Assembly (NCBI GenBank): GCA_015657535.1
Contig: JADHZB010000961.1
Span: 3,309-67,308, forward strand
Direction of reading: 5' to 3'
Source: Nephromyces sp. MM_2019
Taxonomy: Eukaryota; Apicomplexa; Aconoidasida; Nephromycida
DNA: 64,000 bases
This document shows positions 1 to 10,867 of the stretch, one piece after another; position 1 is the stretch's first letter; every line of letters starts with the position of its first letter. The translations under genes were made by a program, and so were the position numbers. The notes under the pieces are model-generated. The model saw only the letters and a program-made list of their open reading frames with translations, was not told the DNA's origin and did not search any database.

Positions 1-210
1 GTGTGTGTGAATATCTCCATTTTTGTGTGTGAATATCTCTTTTTTTTTTCATTATGATTTTGTGTGTGTGTGTGAATATCTCCATTTTTGTGTGTGAATA
101 TCTCTTTTTTTTTTCATTATGATTTTGTGTGTGTGTGTGTGAATATCTCCATTTTTGTGTGTGAATATATCTTTTTTTTTTCATTATGATTTTGTGTGTG
201 AGTGTGTGTG
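1..210. repeat. T/GT-rich minisatellite, three copies of a 65-67 bp unit
   Basis: The phrase GAATATCTCC recurs at positions 9, 74 and 141. Each copy is followed by a TTTTTGTGTGTGAATAT segment, a T9-T10 run, CATTATGATTTT and a TG run. The copies differ mainly in TG-run length. The array is cut by the left edge of the window, so its true size is unknown. Confidence 0.9.
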
Positions 211-1639
211 TGTAGATACCTCTTTTTCTTGAGTTTTACGTTTCAAGTAATAAAACAAAAGTTAAGTTTTCATGTGGTGAATGCGATTTATACTTCACTG
301 CACTTCTTTTGGTGTATATATTTTTATCTATTTTCTTTTTCGACGCACACAGTTGTTTAGTAACCTTTTTTTCCTGCTTCCACCATGTTTCACCAGGCGA
401 AAATATACTTTACTATTATATCCTGTGATTTATTGCAATTTTCTGCGTATCTTCGAGTGGCTAAAAAATCCAGCCCACACACATGCATTTTACTCCTCAA
501 ATTCTTGTATTTTAAGTGACGTTTTTCCGAATGTCCGGTGTTCAGGAAACTGTCAAAGATCTTGGGGTTTTCCTCAGAAGAAGACGATTAAGAAGAAAAG
601 AAGATTTCATCCTTTTTTAATATTTTTCATAATGATTAAGAGAACTTTTGATGAAATAAAACCAAAAAACTGATGCTAATAAAGAGGGAAAAAATCTCTA
701 TAAAATACAAGAATATACAAACCAAAATAAAGTTTTTTAATACTCATTAATAAGAATAAAAATACGTAGAAATACCATCAAATCTTGAATAAAAAGCGAC
801 TTTTTTAGTATGAAATTACTAGTGAATGAATTATTTCACTAAAGCAGGATGCCTATATTCTTCCCTCCTCCTGTGTAGATGCAAAAGGATTCTTCAAAAA
901 TATTTTTTATTGCTATAAATTTCCTTAATCATACTTTTTAAAATCAGTTTTAAAAGTAGATTTTGCAAAACATATGAACTAATAGTCTATAAAACGTTAA
1001 GCAAACCATTTTTTAAACTCTTGTATGGCTCAGCTATACAACTAATAGCGTAAAAAACAAAGAAATTATTACTTTTATATGATTCATCCTAGTGAATGCT
1101 TTAAACTTATTTTCTTTTGGAAATGAGGCGATTCCTTCTTTTTATGCTGAAATTTGGAGGATAAAAACTTAAGGAAGAAGCATAATTGCTGTTTTACAAG
1201 AAAAGGTTGAAGATTTATGCATAAATTCAGCGTTTTTGTGCTGATCTGCTCTACTTTTTTTAAGAGAAAATCATCATATATTACCATCTTCAACGTGAAT
1301 TTTCATCTAAATATTCATTTTGATTCATAAATCGATAGTTATATCCAATGTAGCAGTATTGTGATGAAAAAAACTACTTTTTTCAGAGAGAAATACCTCA
1401 TCAGAAAAGCCATATAATCGAAAGCATTTGTTTACAGAGAATAATATGGGAGTTTATCCAGTTTATGTAAATAAGCTTCATTGCTTTTAGACGTTTTAGT
1501 AATCTTTTTCTTGTCGAAATAGCTCCAGAGTGTGTACACGTAATAAAAGTGAGAAGCTTTTTTTGGGAAAAAATTGTGCACACGCGATGTTTTTTTTTTT
1601 TTGTAAAGAATCGATGCAAGCATAGACATCAAAAGAGGA

Positions 1640-1745
1640 AAACAGGCACACGCGCAAACATACAGACACACGCACTTGTACAGACAAGCACACATGCACA
1701 TGCATACACACGCACAAATCTAATTCAGCCACACACTCCCTCCAT
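1640..1745. repeat. CA-rich microsatellite
   Basis: An imperfect CACACG/ACACAC tract interrupted by single-base changes. The overlapping open frames on both strands are products of this simple sequence. Confidence 0.7.
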
Positions 1746-2289
1746 CTGATGCAGTCAAACACCCGCTCCACACTCGGTATAGCCACACACTCCCTCGAAT
1801 TTGAAGAGGTAAACATATATCCCGGAAGGCAGCGTTCAGTATGCAGATATGCTTCAGCTTTTATGTATATGCGCTGCTCTCCTGTTCATCGTACTATCTT
1901 TCTTCACTTTCACTTACACCCGTTTCTTTACTCTTTTTAATGGCTTTTTAACTTTCTTTAGAATTTCTGATTGAGGGGTACCCACATCTTCTATTTCTCA
2001 ATGTTTTAAGGATAAATCTTTTATATATTGGCTGTGCATGTGGTATAAAAAGGCTTAATGGAGGCGGTCTAGGTAGTTCAAATAGGATTATATCGAAAAA
2101 GCAGACTATACTTCTACTTACCAGTCTTGGGCTGAAAATTTTTTTGGTGCTTATTAGCTACATATGCAGGTTACTAGCGTGTGAAACTTTGGCATGACTG
2201 CTATGAATTTAATGGTGTAATATATAAGGCACCCTATTATAACCTCAGAGTATACTGTGACGATGTTCTTATTTAGGGGAGTGATTTAA

Positions 2290-2422
2290 TTACTAATATA
2301 TAGCTAAAGATATATATTAGTTCTATATAGCTGAAAAAATCGCATACGTAACTAGTATATAGCTGAAAAAAACTATATAAAACTAGCATGTAGCGAAGCA
2401 ATAACCAGCATATAGCTAAACA
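2290..2422. repeat. Degenerate TATATAGCTGAAAAA repeat cluster
   Basis: Five or six copies of a core like ACTAGTATATAGCTGAAAAA occur at irregular spacing. Variants include CTATATAGCTGAAAAAAT, TAGTATATAGCTGAAAAA, TAGCATGTAGCGAAG and CAGCATATAGCTAAAC. The unit is too irregular to be a clean satellite. Confidence 0.6.
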
Positions 2423-3615
2423 AGCTCATTGGTAGCCAAAGTGCAGCAGCCTCTTGCTACGGCGCATGAGCGTGTGGTTCCCACTTCCACACGACCATCT
2501 CTCTGAATAGTCCAGCTTCAGATGCCTATATATCTTGAGATAATTATTCTGCTGACACACATTATCGAATTTGATGCTTAATATCGCACCAGGAGGTACT
2601 CTTTCTAAATATCTCCAAGTTATTGCTACAAAGTCTGCTTTAGATGGGAAATTTAGTTCGTTTCTCCTTATTCTGCGTCAAAATCGCAATTTCCAGTTTT
2701 GAGTACTGTGTGCTCGTGATAGTTGCCTCCTCGTAGTATTTAGCCCAAATCCTGAGTGATGGTGTTTTTTGTTTTACTGTACCAATTTTATCCAACCTTG
2801 GATTTTCAGAATGTTGTTTGAGGTATGATAAATTGCTAAACAGTAGACACACAGTGAAGATGCTAGTGTGTTCATGAGAGCTATTTTACTTGTGTTTACA
2901 AATGGCAATTTCTAGCGCGTAGCCAATTGCTCTACGAGCTCAGCAGTGGCCTGACACCAAAATTGATCTCAGAGATCTTGTTTTCTCGAAAGAAATTTGT
3001 TTTTTAACAAGCAGTCCCTTCATCAGCCACAAGCAGGTTTAAGTAGACACTAGCAAAACAATCCAATTCCATGGCAACCCTTTCCTAGAGAAAAAATGGC
3101 ACAAAAAAAAACAGCGTAGTCACTTTAAGAATCATAGCTAAAACATCTGTATAAGCAAGAAAAGCCGAAAATACCATAATAGTATGCTTATGGGACTATT
3201 GCTTGTGATTCTTCTCCGAAATACTCATTATAAATCCATTGCATCACGCTAGATTCAAATTTGTACTAACACGAGACAAGCGCACACAATGATGCAATCC
3301 GCCCAAAAATAACATATTTGTTAGGCAAAGATATATTGGAAGCATTGGCTGGCGGCTTATCGTTGTGCTTTACGGTGGAATGTCGAGACTGCGGGATGCG
3401 CTAACGAGATGAGGTTGGGTTAAATGAACGAATAAACACCAACTAGCGAATGATGCAGTAGCAGGGACAATACGTGAGCCAACCTACGGGCACTATCCCT
3501 AGTATGATCTATCGACCCCCCAAAAACAGCATGGCATTAGAAATTGCATACTTAATTTTCCTTATAAGAAGCTATCCAAGTGCACAAAATTGTCCAATTG
3601 GCCAAATGTACTAAG

Positions 3616-3735
3616 TTACCTCTTCCGTATGTTGAACCCAGCGAGGATCTTAAAGAGTTCCCACCTTACGCTGATGTGTCGATGGTCAAACGCGAAATCG
3701 CTAAAGCACACACTGATATTGATGCCCCCTCATAG
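3616..3735 (+). CDS. Possible terminal exon of an unassigned gene
   Basis: An open frame of 39 codons plus TAG follows a sequence that could be a branch point and acceptor (TACTAAG). It begins LPLPYVEPSEDLKEFPPYAD and is proline- and acid-rich, then basic, ending in DIDAPS. The frame stays open for a further stretch upstream, so the left edge is uncertain. It lies 67 bp before the Tctex gene on the same strand but ends in its own stop, so it is not a 5' exon of that gene. I do not recognise the family, and a chance open frame of this length is possible. Confidence 0.25.
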   Translation, partial: LPLPYVEPSEDLKEFPPYADVSMVKREIAKAHTDIDAPS

Positions 3736-3802
3736 CGAAATGCTTATTTTACGCATTGTACCATCCCCCTTTCACTGCTAGGAAACTACGCACAAGAAAA
3801 TC

Positions 3803-4210
3803 ATGGGTTCAGAGGCAGAGAGATGCCAGCTGCAGCCTCATGCAGTCGAAGAAATAGTTAGGCGCCTATTAACAGAGAAGCTCAATGAGGAAAAAAAAAT
3901 GTCATTGCAGGTAGAAGTCCACCCTAATACTGTTACTGAAGATGGAATCGACTTGGAGGAAGAGGAGGCTGACAGAGTGGAGAGCAATCTCAGCCGTATG
4001 TCCGTTGACATAGCGGGAAAAGTTAAGTCAGCACTTTACGAACTAGCGGGAAAAAAAAAACTTATAGTGGAAGTATCAGTAGGTGAGATGAAGAATCAAG
4101 GTGTGTGCTTCGTGTCGAGGTTTTTATGGGATCCAGAAAGTGACAATTGGGCATCTGCTTACTCCTGCAACGATTTATACTTTGGAGTAGCTTCCGTTTT
4201 TTGGTTATAA
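3803..4210 (+). CDS. Tctex-type dynein light chain
   Basis: A 135-residue uninterrupted frame from ATG to TAA. The C-terminal half has the Tctex-1 fold signature: a KKLIVEVSVGEMKNQGV strand, then SRFLWDPES, DNWASAY, a CNDLYF segment and the terminal VASVFW. Tctex light chains dimerise, bind the dynein intermediate chain and cargo, and occur in both cytoplasmic and axonemal or intraflagellar transport dyneins. The N-terminal 65 residues are acidic (DLEEEEADRVE) and longer than in the shortest family members, which suggests a TCTEX1D-like relative rather than DYNLT1 itself. No intron is needed, unlike almost every other gene here. The protein ends in FWL where many relatives end FGxY. It supports a ciliated or flagellated cell. 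Confidence 0.9.
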   Translation: MGSEAERCQLQPHAVEEIVRRLLTEKLNEEKKMSLQVEVHPNTVTEDGIDLEEEEADRVESNLSRMSVDIAGKVKSALYELAGKKKLIVEVSVGEMKNQGVCFVSRFLWDPESDNWASAYSCNDLYFGVASVFWL

Positions 4211-5007
4211 AAAAGACGCGAGAGGGTACGAAAATATCAGTTGTGGCTATGAAACTATTCGCCACCTGCTAATCTCATCTTGTGCACCTTTTTCTAGGTT
4301 GCTGCCTTATAATAGACATTAACTAGAATAGGATGGCTATTGGATTTTTTCACATGCCCGTCAGCATATGCTAAAATTTGAATGAATAAAACACAAGCTG
4401 CAAGTTACCGAAGGCTATAGATACCGTAAAGAACGGAGTACTGATTACGTGAACTTTACGAGCAATGCGCTAAGTAAACTCATTAGCTTCGATGTATCAG
4501 GTGGTGCGACTCTAGCTGGATGCATTCAAAGTAACATACCAGAGATGCTGCTAATGGCCACTCTGGTGAAGAGGCTTTTGCACTATACCCCCACCGTTGA
4601 TACATTTTTGGATATATTGCACGCGACGTTAACTTTGTCGCAAATGGGTTATTTTTACTAGCACAAATAATAATTGAATGGAAGAGTTCACCCTTTTAGT
4701 GCTTCTTGGTTATATGTGCATTGCTCCCGGACTGCACGTCTTACATCGTCAATTGGATCTTCCAAACAAGATGCGTGTATTATATGCGCAAAATGCCAGG
4801 TAAAACGCTTCGAGCTTGCTTCGGCGGCATGAACGTTTACTGCCCCTTTTAACGCTAACTACGGGAACTAATTTGAACGGGCCTGAAAGCGAACGCTTTC
4901 ATTTTGGTGGATGCATCTAGCTATGGTTGCTGTAAACTTTCGAGAACCACGGGTAGTAAAACTAACGTTTCGACGATTAGCCCTTATCAATTCCGCTGAA
5001 TTTTCCT

Positions 5008-5624
5008 TTAACCATTACGATGACTCATCGTGGCTCCATGGCGTGGAATGATCTAAGTAGAAAAGAAAATAAATGAATAACACCGTCTTTTATGCAGCCA
5101 TATCATACGCATGGGGAGATGAAGGCATATACCGGTAACTTCATCTCCATAGATCTCTTTGCACGAAGCATCGGTTGCGAAGTCTCTGTACCCCATTAAA
5201 ATTTTGTATTAGAAGCCTTTATTACACTAAAGAATGAGATTGTTACCTGAGGTAAGCTTGCAAGTGCAGATCTTGTTCTCAACTTTAGCCTGGAGAACAA
5301 TTTTTTGGGTGTTTTCTTAATTAGTTATAGTACTGTGCTACCGCTTCAATGAGGCATTAGGTGAACCCCACTTACTGAAAACGTATCGTCTAGACCGCTA
5401 ATTTCGAGAAATGATCCATATCTTTTGGTGCCATCAGGCATAGATAAATGAACTGTTCCCTTATTTGACTCCAAAGGCATTAGAGAAGGAGCGTCTGACG
5501 ATAAGTCTTGCGCTAAAAAATCCCCTACAAAGCCACTTTTTTGGGGGTGCCTCTGCAAGCCCTTGACTGCCGTAACCATAGTGATACAGCATGTAGCCAT
5601 CAATGTGAAGTTGCAGTGAACCAT
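5008..5624 (-). CDS. Small cysteine-containing protein with possible signal peptide, four exons
   Basis: Exons 5624-5376, 5289-5247, 5183-5140 and 5052-5008 join in consistent phase (0, 1, 0) to give 126 residues. The first exon starts ATG with a hydrophobic MVHCNFTLMATCCITMVTAV segment that looks like a signal peptide, then LSMPDGTKRYGSFLEISGL, and ends at a strong donor (TCA/gtaagt). Later exons encode AKVENKICTCKLTS and DFATDASCKEIYGDE and lie between good acceptors and donors. The model ends with TAA after MSHRNG. An overlapping frame running further upstream (5787-5461) could provide an alternative first exon through a donor near 5680. I do not recognise the family. Exon phasing supports a real gene; product and secretion are inference. 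It converges with the Tctex gene. Confidence 0.5.
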
Positions 5625-8600
5625 TTTGATGAGTATGCTCAAGGATGATTTTTGAGCTCGTAGGCCGATGATATTCTACGGTAGCGAAGATTAGTACGTT
5701 TTCATTTCCTCGCTGCCGTTTGGAATGTGCAGGAGGATAAATAAGATGTCCTAAGCGACTGATCAGTGGGGATAAATCAATAATCACTGGTCCAGCAATT
5801 GCGCGTTCATGAGTTCAGCTGTGACAATGCTGAGGCGCCAAAGCAGGTTAATGTTTAAGTCATTCTAAATGCAACGTAGCACTAAAATACATCTTTATAC
5901 GTTCGAAACGGGATAATTTTAATCGAAACTCTCGCTCCACGTCATTTGATGTTTTTGCCAAGAGCATAACAGCTAAACGGTTCTGTATGGCGAACATGCC
6001 ACTACAAAGCGTAATTTCTTACATCTATCCAAAGAGGACGTATCAAGCCATAGGCTCGCATGTAATTACCGGCTTTTTTTTAAATTGTAGCCACTTAATG
6101 GAGACCTCCCTTGAATACCTTGGGAAAATGCGGCTTCTTTCTGAATTTAGCACGAAGACATGACTTGCTGACATGGTGTGACTTACATTCGTTAGAAGGT
6201 ACTCTCATTTACAAGAATTTCATGACATGGCTCGAATTATCTCATGGGGAGAACTACACCAAGTCTGGAGAAGCTTGGTTGATATGTCAATTTTGAAAAA
6301 TAGTGGCGGATAATAAATGGTAACTACCTATTAAGCTCCTCCTAGGTGGTACTCTTACATCTCGTGCTTTTTGCAAGCAGATAACAAGCAAACTGCTGAT
6401 TGAAAATGTCCTCAAAGTTTAAGATTCCAGTCCTTTTTTTCAAAAATCTTAAGCTACACAGAAATACGTTTTACGAGAGATACTCTCTAAAGGTAGTGTT
6501 ATGCATTCTATACTAAAAATATGGTATTCCGTGAGTATTAAAAGTAGTAAAGCAGTGTAGTTGTGAAGACTGCCTTAATGTTAGCTAAGCTTCTTGTATG
6601 TACACCAGCGCATCCTTGGTTTGAGCCTTACAATACAGTGTAAAGCATATTTTTGGGAATTTTACATCTAACACCCTCTCATTACATATTAGCCCAGCGG
6701 ACTGAATTGTCTTTTTTATTTTAAATATACATGTGCTGCCGATGGGTGGTGCTTATAAAAAAAAAGGTAAATTAGGATACATGCGTCGGCACTGAGCCAA
6801 AGCTTTGTGACATGCAATAGACAGCAGAAGCGAAAATAAATAAGTTGTTTTTTTCACGGAAGAGGTACATCAACGCGACGCCATTATGAAAATTGTGCAT
6901 CATAGCTCAACATAGAAAGACGCAATCTCCGCCAGCGTTCAAATTAGCTTAGGGAAGAAATAGAAGTGGACGCACTTTTTTAAAAAAGTTCAAACGGCAG
7001 TGTGCCCTACAGTAACTTTACTAATGCAGCGACGTAAATTAAGCATCCTGACTTAAACCAGAGCTCCAATGAACTGTGGGGCTATCAAGCAACAAACAAC
7101 AGAGGCATCTTGAAAGATCTGGAGTAGCTTTGCGTGGCTTACGCTCATTAAACACCATTAGCTGCAGTGCTATTCAACAGGCTTGCCCCGTTGAACAGTG
7201 AGAATCAAACTTGCCCACTCACGCATGTACTACAAGGTTTTGAGCGGTTTAGAAAACATTATCGCAAATGCAAAGCGGTTGCGATTGCTGTACTGAAAAA
7301 GTTTTACAAAATAGCGATTTCTGCAGAGCTTGGGAAGTAGGGGTAGTACTGCAGACGATAACAAGCATAAGTGCTTTCGCGCGGCAAATAATTAGGAGAA
7401 AAAAAATAATAAATATGACTTACCATATAAGCTATTTAGGGAGTACTCAGAACTACATTAATAGAGAAATTAACTTTGTTGGTGTTTCTAACGGTATTTA
7501 GAAGCCAGAAGTCGTTTCCGTATTCTATTTTTGAGTAAGCTACTCAACGAGGACTATTGGGAAAGTTCGCGCAATTTAAGCTTACTGAATAGAACTGTTT
7601 GAGGCATATGAGAGCTATACTATATTTTAGGGAGAATGCGACGCAGATGGTGCTTTCAATGACATTTTATGAAACTAATACACCAGGTGGCGGATTAGGT
7701 ATAAGTCTCTTGAGCGAACACAGTAATTTACTATTTATAGATTTGAAAGCTCCTTGTGTTATAATTCAACATGTATTCTATGAACCTATGAAAGAAAATG
7801 AAAATTATGCAAGGTATGAACCAGTTATTACTGTAAAAGGAATACTAGCAAGGGATAAAGTTTTTTTAATTTAAATATTGCTTGTGATAGGGTCTTATGA
7901 AAATATTTTGCAAGGCAAGAAAGGATTAATAGCGGGTATAGCGAATAATATGTCTATATCTTGGGCAATCAGCGTATACCCCCTGGGTACAATGTTGCAC
8001 CTGCCTTTTCAGCAGCTGCTACAAATCAGAGGCTATTGACGACGGCTATGGACATGCAATCTTGTTTTGTGTGCTAGCCACGAACCCGTAACCGTATCTG
8101 CGATGAAGCATCAGCCTGCGGGACTGCCTAGGCTTAAAAAGCGAGATGCGACCAATGGACTAATTATGATATTTCTCGCAATGTGGTAGGCGCTCCGGCG
8201 CGACTGGGAGCCTTTAATGTGAAGGTATGTCAATAGGTTGACATTTTGAGCTAATTATAGAATGGACGGTTCATTTATCTCTCTTTCCTGTAAATAAGAG
8301 GCCGGCAAATACACCTCCTCATTGCCGCCTAGAGGGAGTACTGAAAATTGGGTGCTAGGCCTCCTTAGCATAGACAACTTCTCTTCATAGGCGTGCCTCC
8401 AAAGTGGGTAGAGGAGACCTAATTCACATACATGAGAATTTCGTACTAAACTGTAAGACTCTGTTTTCTATGCTTCCCGCTTTTCGTAATGGTCACGGTG
8501 GGTGTTGACATACTGATGAAACGGTAATGCTTTGAATGCTTTTCATTCAAAGCATTGTGATTCTGTGATATTAGCTAAATAGTTTTTCTTGAGGATTGAT

Positions 8601-9076
8601 GATGCGCTGCATGATAATTTTTTGTTAGCTGCTACGGTTGATACTTATCCCAGCTCGAGCCTGGAGCACATCAACTTTTGTGTCGCCCCTCTTTCTTGTT
8701 ATTACAGAGGCAAAACTTCCACTTCTTGTTAGTTTTTGCAGGGGATTTTTGAACGAAAACAATATTCTTCAAAGCTTGATTAAGGAAGCTGGGGGGGTTA
8801 AACTACTTTCACGGATATCCTTGTAGCAGTTCTAGGAGTTATGTAATTTTTGCTGATGTGATAGGAGCATGGCGCCCCACTCATGGGGAAATTCTCTCAC
8901 CCTGATCGCTTGAGTGGAGTTGGACCTCCGCTTGGAAGAAGTATTCCCCCGTTTTATTCAAAGGGTATTTTATCGTTTCCTTCCGGTTGTTTAACAATTC
9001 CTTAGTCGTCTCGACTTTTTACTTCTCCCAATGTTTGTTCTGTGCTTAAAGCGAAGAGATTTGTGATGCTCCAATC
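5625..9076. other. Gap with no assigned gene
   Basis: A long stop-free stretch on + at about 5855-6163 has no early ATG and no recognisable motif. The frame at 7599-7874 (+) is also anonymous. The clearest structure is the perfect inverted repeat at 8526-8556. Small exons may remain undetected. Confidence 0.4.
8526..8556. repeat. Perfect 13-bp inverted repeat with 5-nt loop
   Basis: AATGCTTTGAATG at 8526-8538 is followed by CTTTT and then its exact complement CATTCAAAGCATT at 8544-8556. As RNA or single-stranded DNA it would form a 13-bp hairpin. It sits about 520 bp upstream of the PRELI-like start codon. No T-tract or flanking target duplication was noticed. Confidence 0.85.
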
Positions 9077-10867
9077 ATGCGAACATTTTTTCAGGAGCAC
9101 GTATTTTATCATGACTGGGAGACTGTTACGGTGAGGCATAAAACATGCACTGCGCTTGTACAAATGCTGTGAAAGCTATGTAAGCTTCATGAGTAGGAGG
9201 CCTTACTAGTGTATACTGCCATCCCAGCACCACTGCTGTTTGTAGCGTGCATAACTGAAATTCACAATTATCGGATAAAATTTTATATTACCGGGGTTTT
9301 TCCTATAGATGCAGAAATTTTGGCGTTTTTATGAAGTTTAGTTCTTGCCGTGCCTTTTTTCTTCTTCTTTCAAAGCTGTCCTGACGCATACTCACCATTT
9401 TTAGCCTAAACGGGACTTGGATTGTTTTATGAAAGGTTTTCTATTTGCTTGTGAGATTTAGTACGACGAAAACAAATTATTTGTATTAATTCGAATGCTT
9501 TGTTTTCTTACTCGTTTTAGTCACTAATTCAAGGTCGCATGCTGATAGGCTGCAATCTAAGCCTACCCTTATGCCCTGTATTCTTTCCTATGTGCCATGA
9601 ACTTTCTCCTGGAATACAATTTTGGGCTGCGTCTTAATTTATTGTCTTTTTTTGCCGGTTTGCACCACAGTCAGCCTTTTGGATGAAGTATCCTAATGAG
9701 CTTCAGCCTCATGTGCAAAGATTAGACACGATAAATCGATCAGTTGATGTTGAGGGGAAGAAAATTTCCATCCAGCGAATTGTATCTCTGGACTACAATG
9801 TTCCGGCATGGGTGCTTAAGATGTTTTCTACTACTTCTCAAGGCTATGCGGTAGAAAATGCCACCTGCGAGCTAAAGAAGAAGCATTTAATAATTCGTTC
9901 ATCCAACATCACAATGAGCTCTTGCTTAAAGGTAGATGAGCTATGTGAATACACGGTTCATCCGACGAATCCCAACTGGACCCTGTACAGACAAGAGGCG
10001 CGATACACCGTTTTCGGTGTAGGATTCATATCTTCTGCGTTGGAAAAGGTAATTCAAGTAAAAAATTCAAGAGGTTGGGTATTTTCATAATTGTTGCTCG
10101 TACATAGGAATGGAAAGTATGCGATTTTATAATGCATGCGGTATTAACTGGTAATTTTTCTTTTGATACATAACTAGTGTCATTTCATTTTTTGATATCT
10201 ATTCCGTTGAGGTTATGTCTATAAAAAGTGAAAAATATGGCTTGCTTCGTTATTTTAGTCTTCCCTGTTGGAAAAATTTTGCGTATCTTTATTGTGCATT
10301 CGAATTAACTGTCATCATTGGTTATTATGGGGGGGATCGTATGCTTTTCGAGCTTATGATAGTTTATCGAGATTGAAATAGTAGTAAGAACTGGCGTGCT
10401 GGCATATTTTGTTGCGTTCATACACTCGGCTGAAGCTGCTTCCCATATTTTTATCTCTTTTGAAGCTTGTGGGATAATACATGGGCCATAGAGCATTCAG
10501 CTTGGGCTCTTAGATGCGACCTGGGCTAACCATTTTTGCCTCTGGTTACTTTTTCATGCTTGCCTGCCCTCTGAGGGCTTGCATGCGTTTTTTCCTGAGC
10601 TTTTTTAATATGCGTTGGCTTTTCTAGACATTTTGATCCTCCCCTTGCGAAGCTGCCTTTCACTGTAAATATCGAGTTCCATAGCCATATCCCAGCCAGA
10701 ATTTATCCAGTTTTTTAATTTTCTATATTCTTTTAACGTTAGCATACCTTTGCTTTCTTGTTGCTTAGATGGCAGTCAGGACTGCAGCAGAAAAAGCCAC
10801 TAGCGGGCTCAAGGCAATGCAGCAAATTATTGGAAAACTAGATATCTTTAACAGAAAAGACTCTTAA
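9077..10867 (+). CDS. PRELI/Ups (MSF1) family intermembrane-space lipid-transfer protein
   Basis: Three exons, 9077-9130, 9671-10048 and 10769-10867, join in phase 0 at gtgagg and gtaatt donors to give 176 residues, the usual PRELI/Ups length. Family hallmarks are the N-terminal FFQEHVFYHDWETVT directly followed across the first intron by AFWMKYPNELQPHV, then NRSVDVEGKKIS, VPAWVLKMF, the ENATCELKKKHL region and a conserved RQEARYTVFGVGF with the Trp-containing PNW before it. The tail (MAVRTAAEKATSGLKAMQ) is the expected amphipathic C-terminal helix. Members bind an Mdm35/TRIAP1 partner and shuttle phosphatidic acid or phosphatidylserine between mitochondrial membranes for cardiolipin and PE synthesis. 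I cannot say which substrate this copy carries. The first exon has only 18 codons. Confidence 0.92.

Larger units (their letters stand above)
211..3600. other. Gap without a supported gene
   Basis: This stretch holds T/A-rich sequence, a CA-rich microsatellite near 1640-1745 and the degenerate repeat at 2290-2422. Short open frames exist at 281-673 (+) and 2640-2852 (-), but they are low-complexity or anonymous and have no convincing splice context or family motif. Confidence 0.5.

Noticed and set aside
281..673. 130-codon open frame (+)
   Set aside because: It is rich in Phe, Ile and Lys from simple AT-rich sequence next to a minisatellite, and has no motif or splice context.
4967..4995. 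Extra exon PELIRANRRN after the secreted-protein candidate
   Set aside because: It would need a 23-nt intron, much shorter than any other intron seen here (about 47 nt or more). The TAA reached by reading through is simpler.
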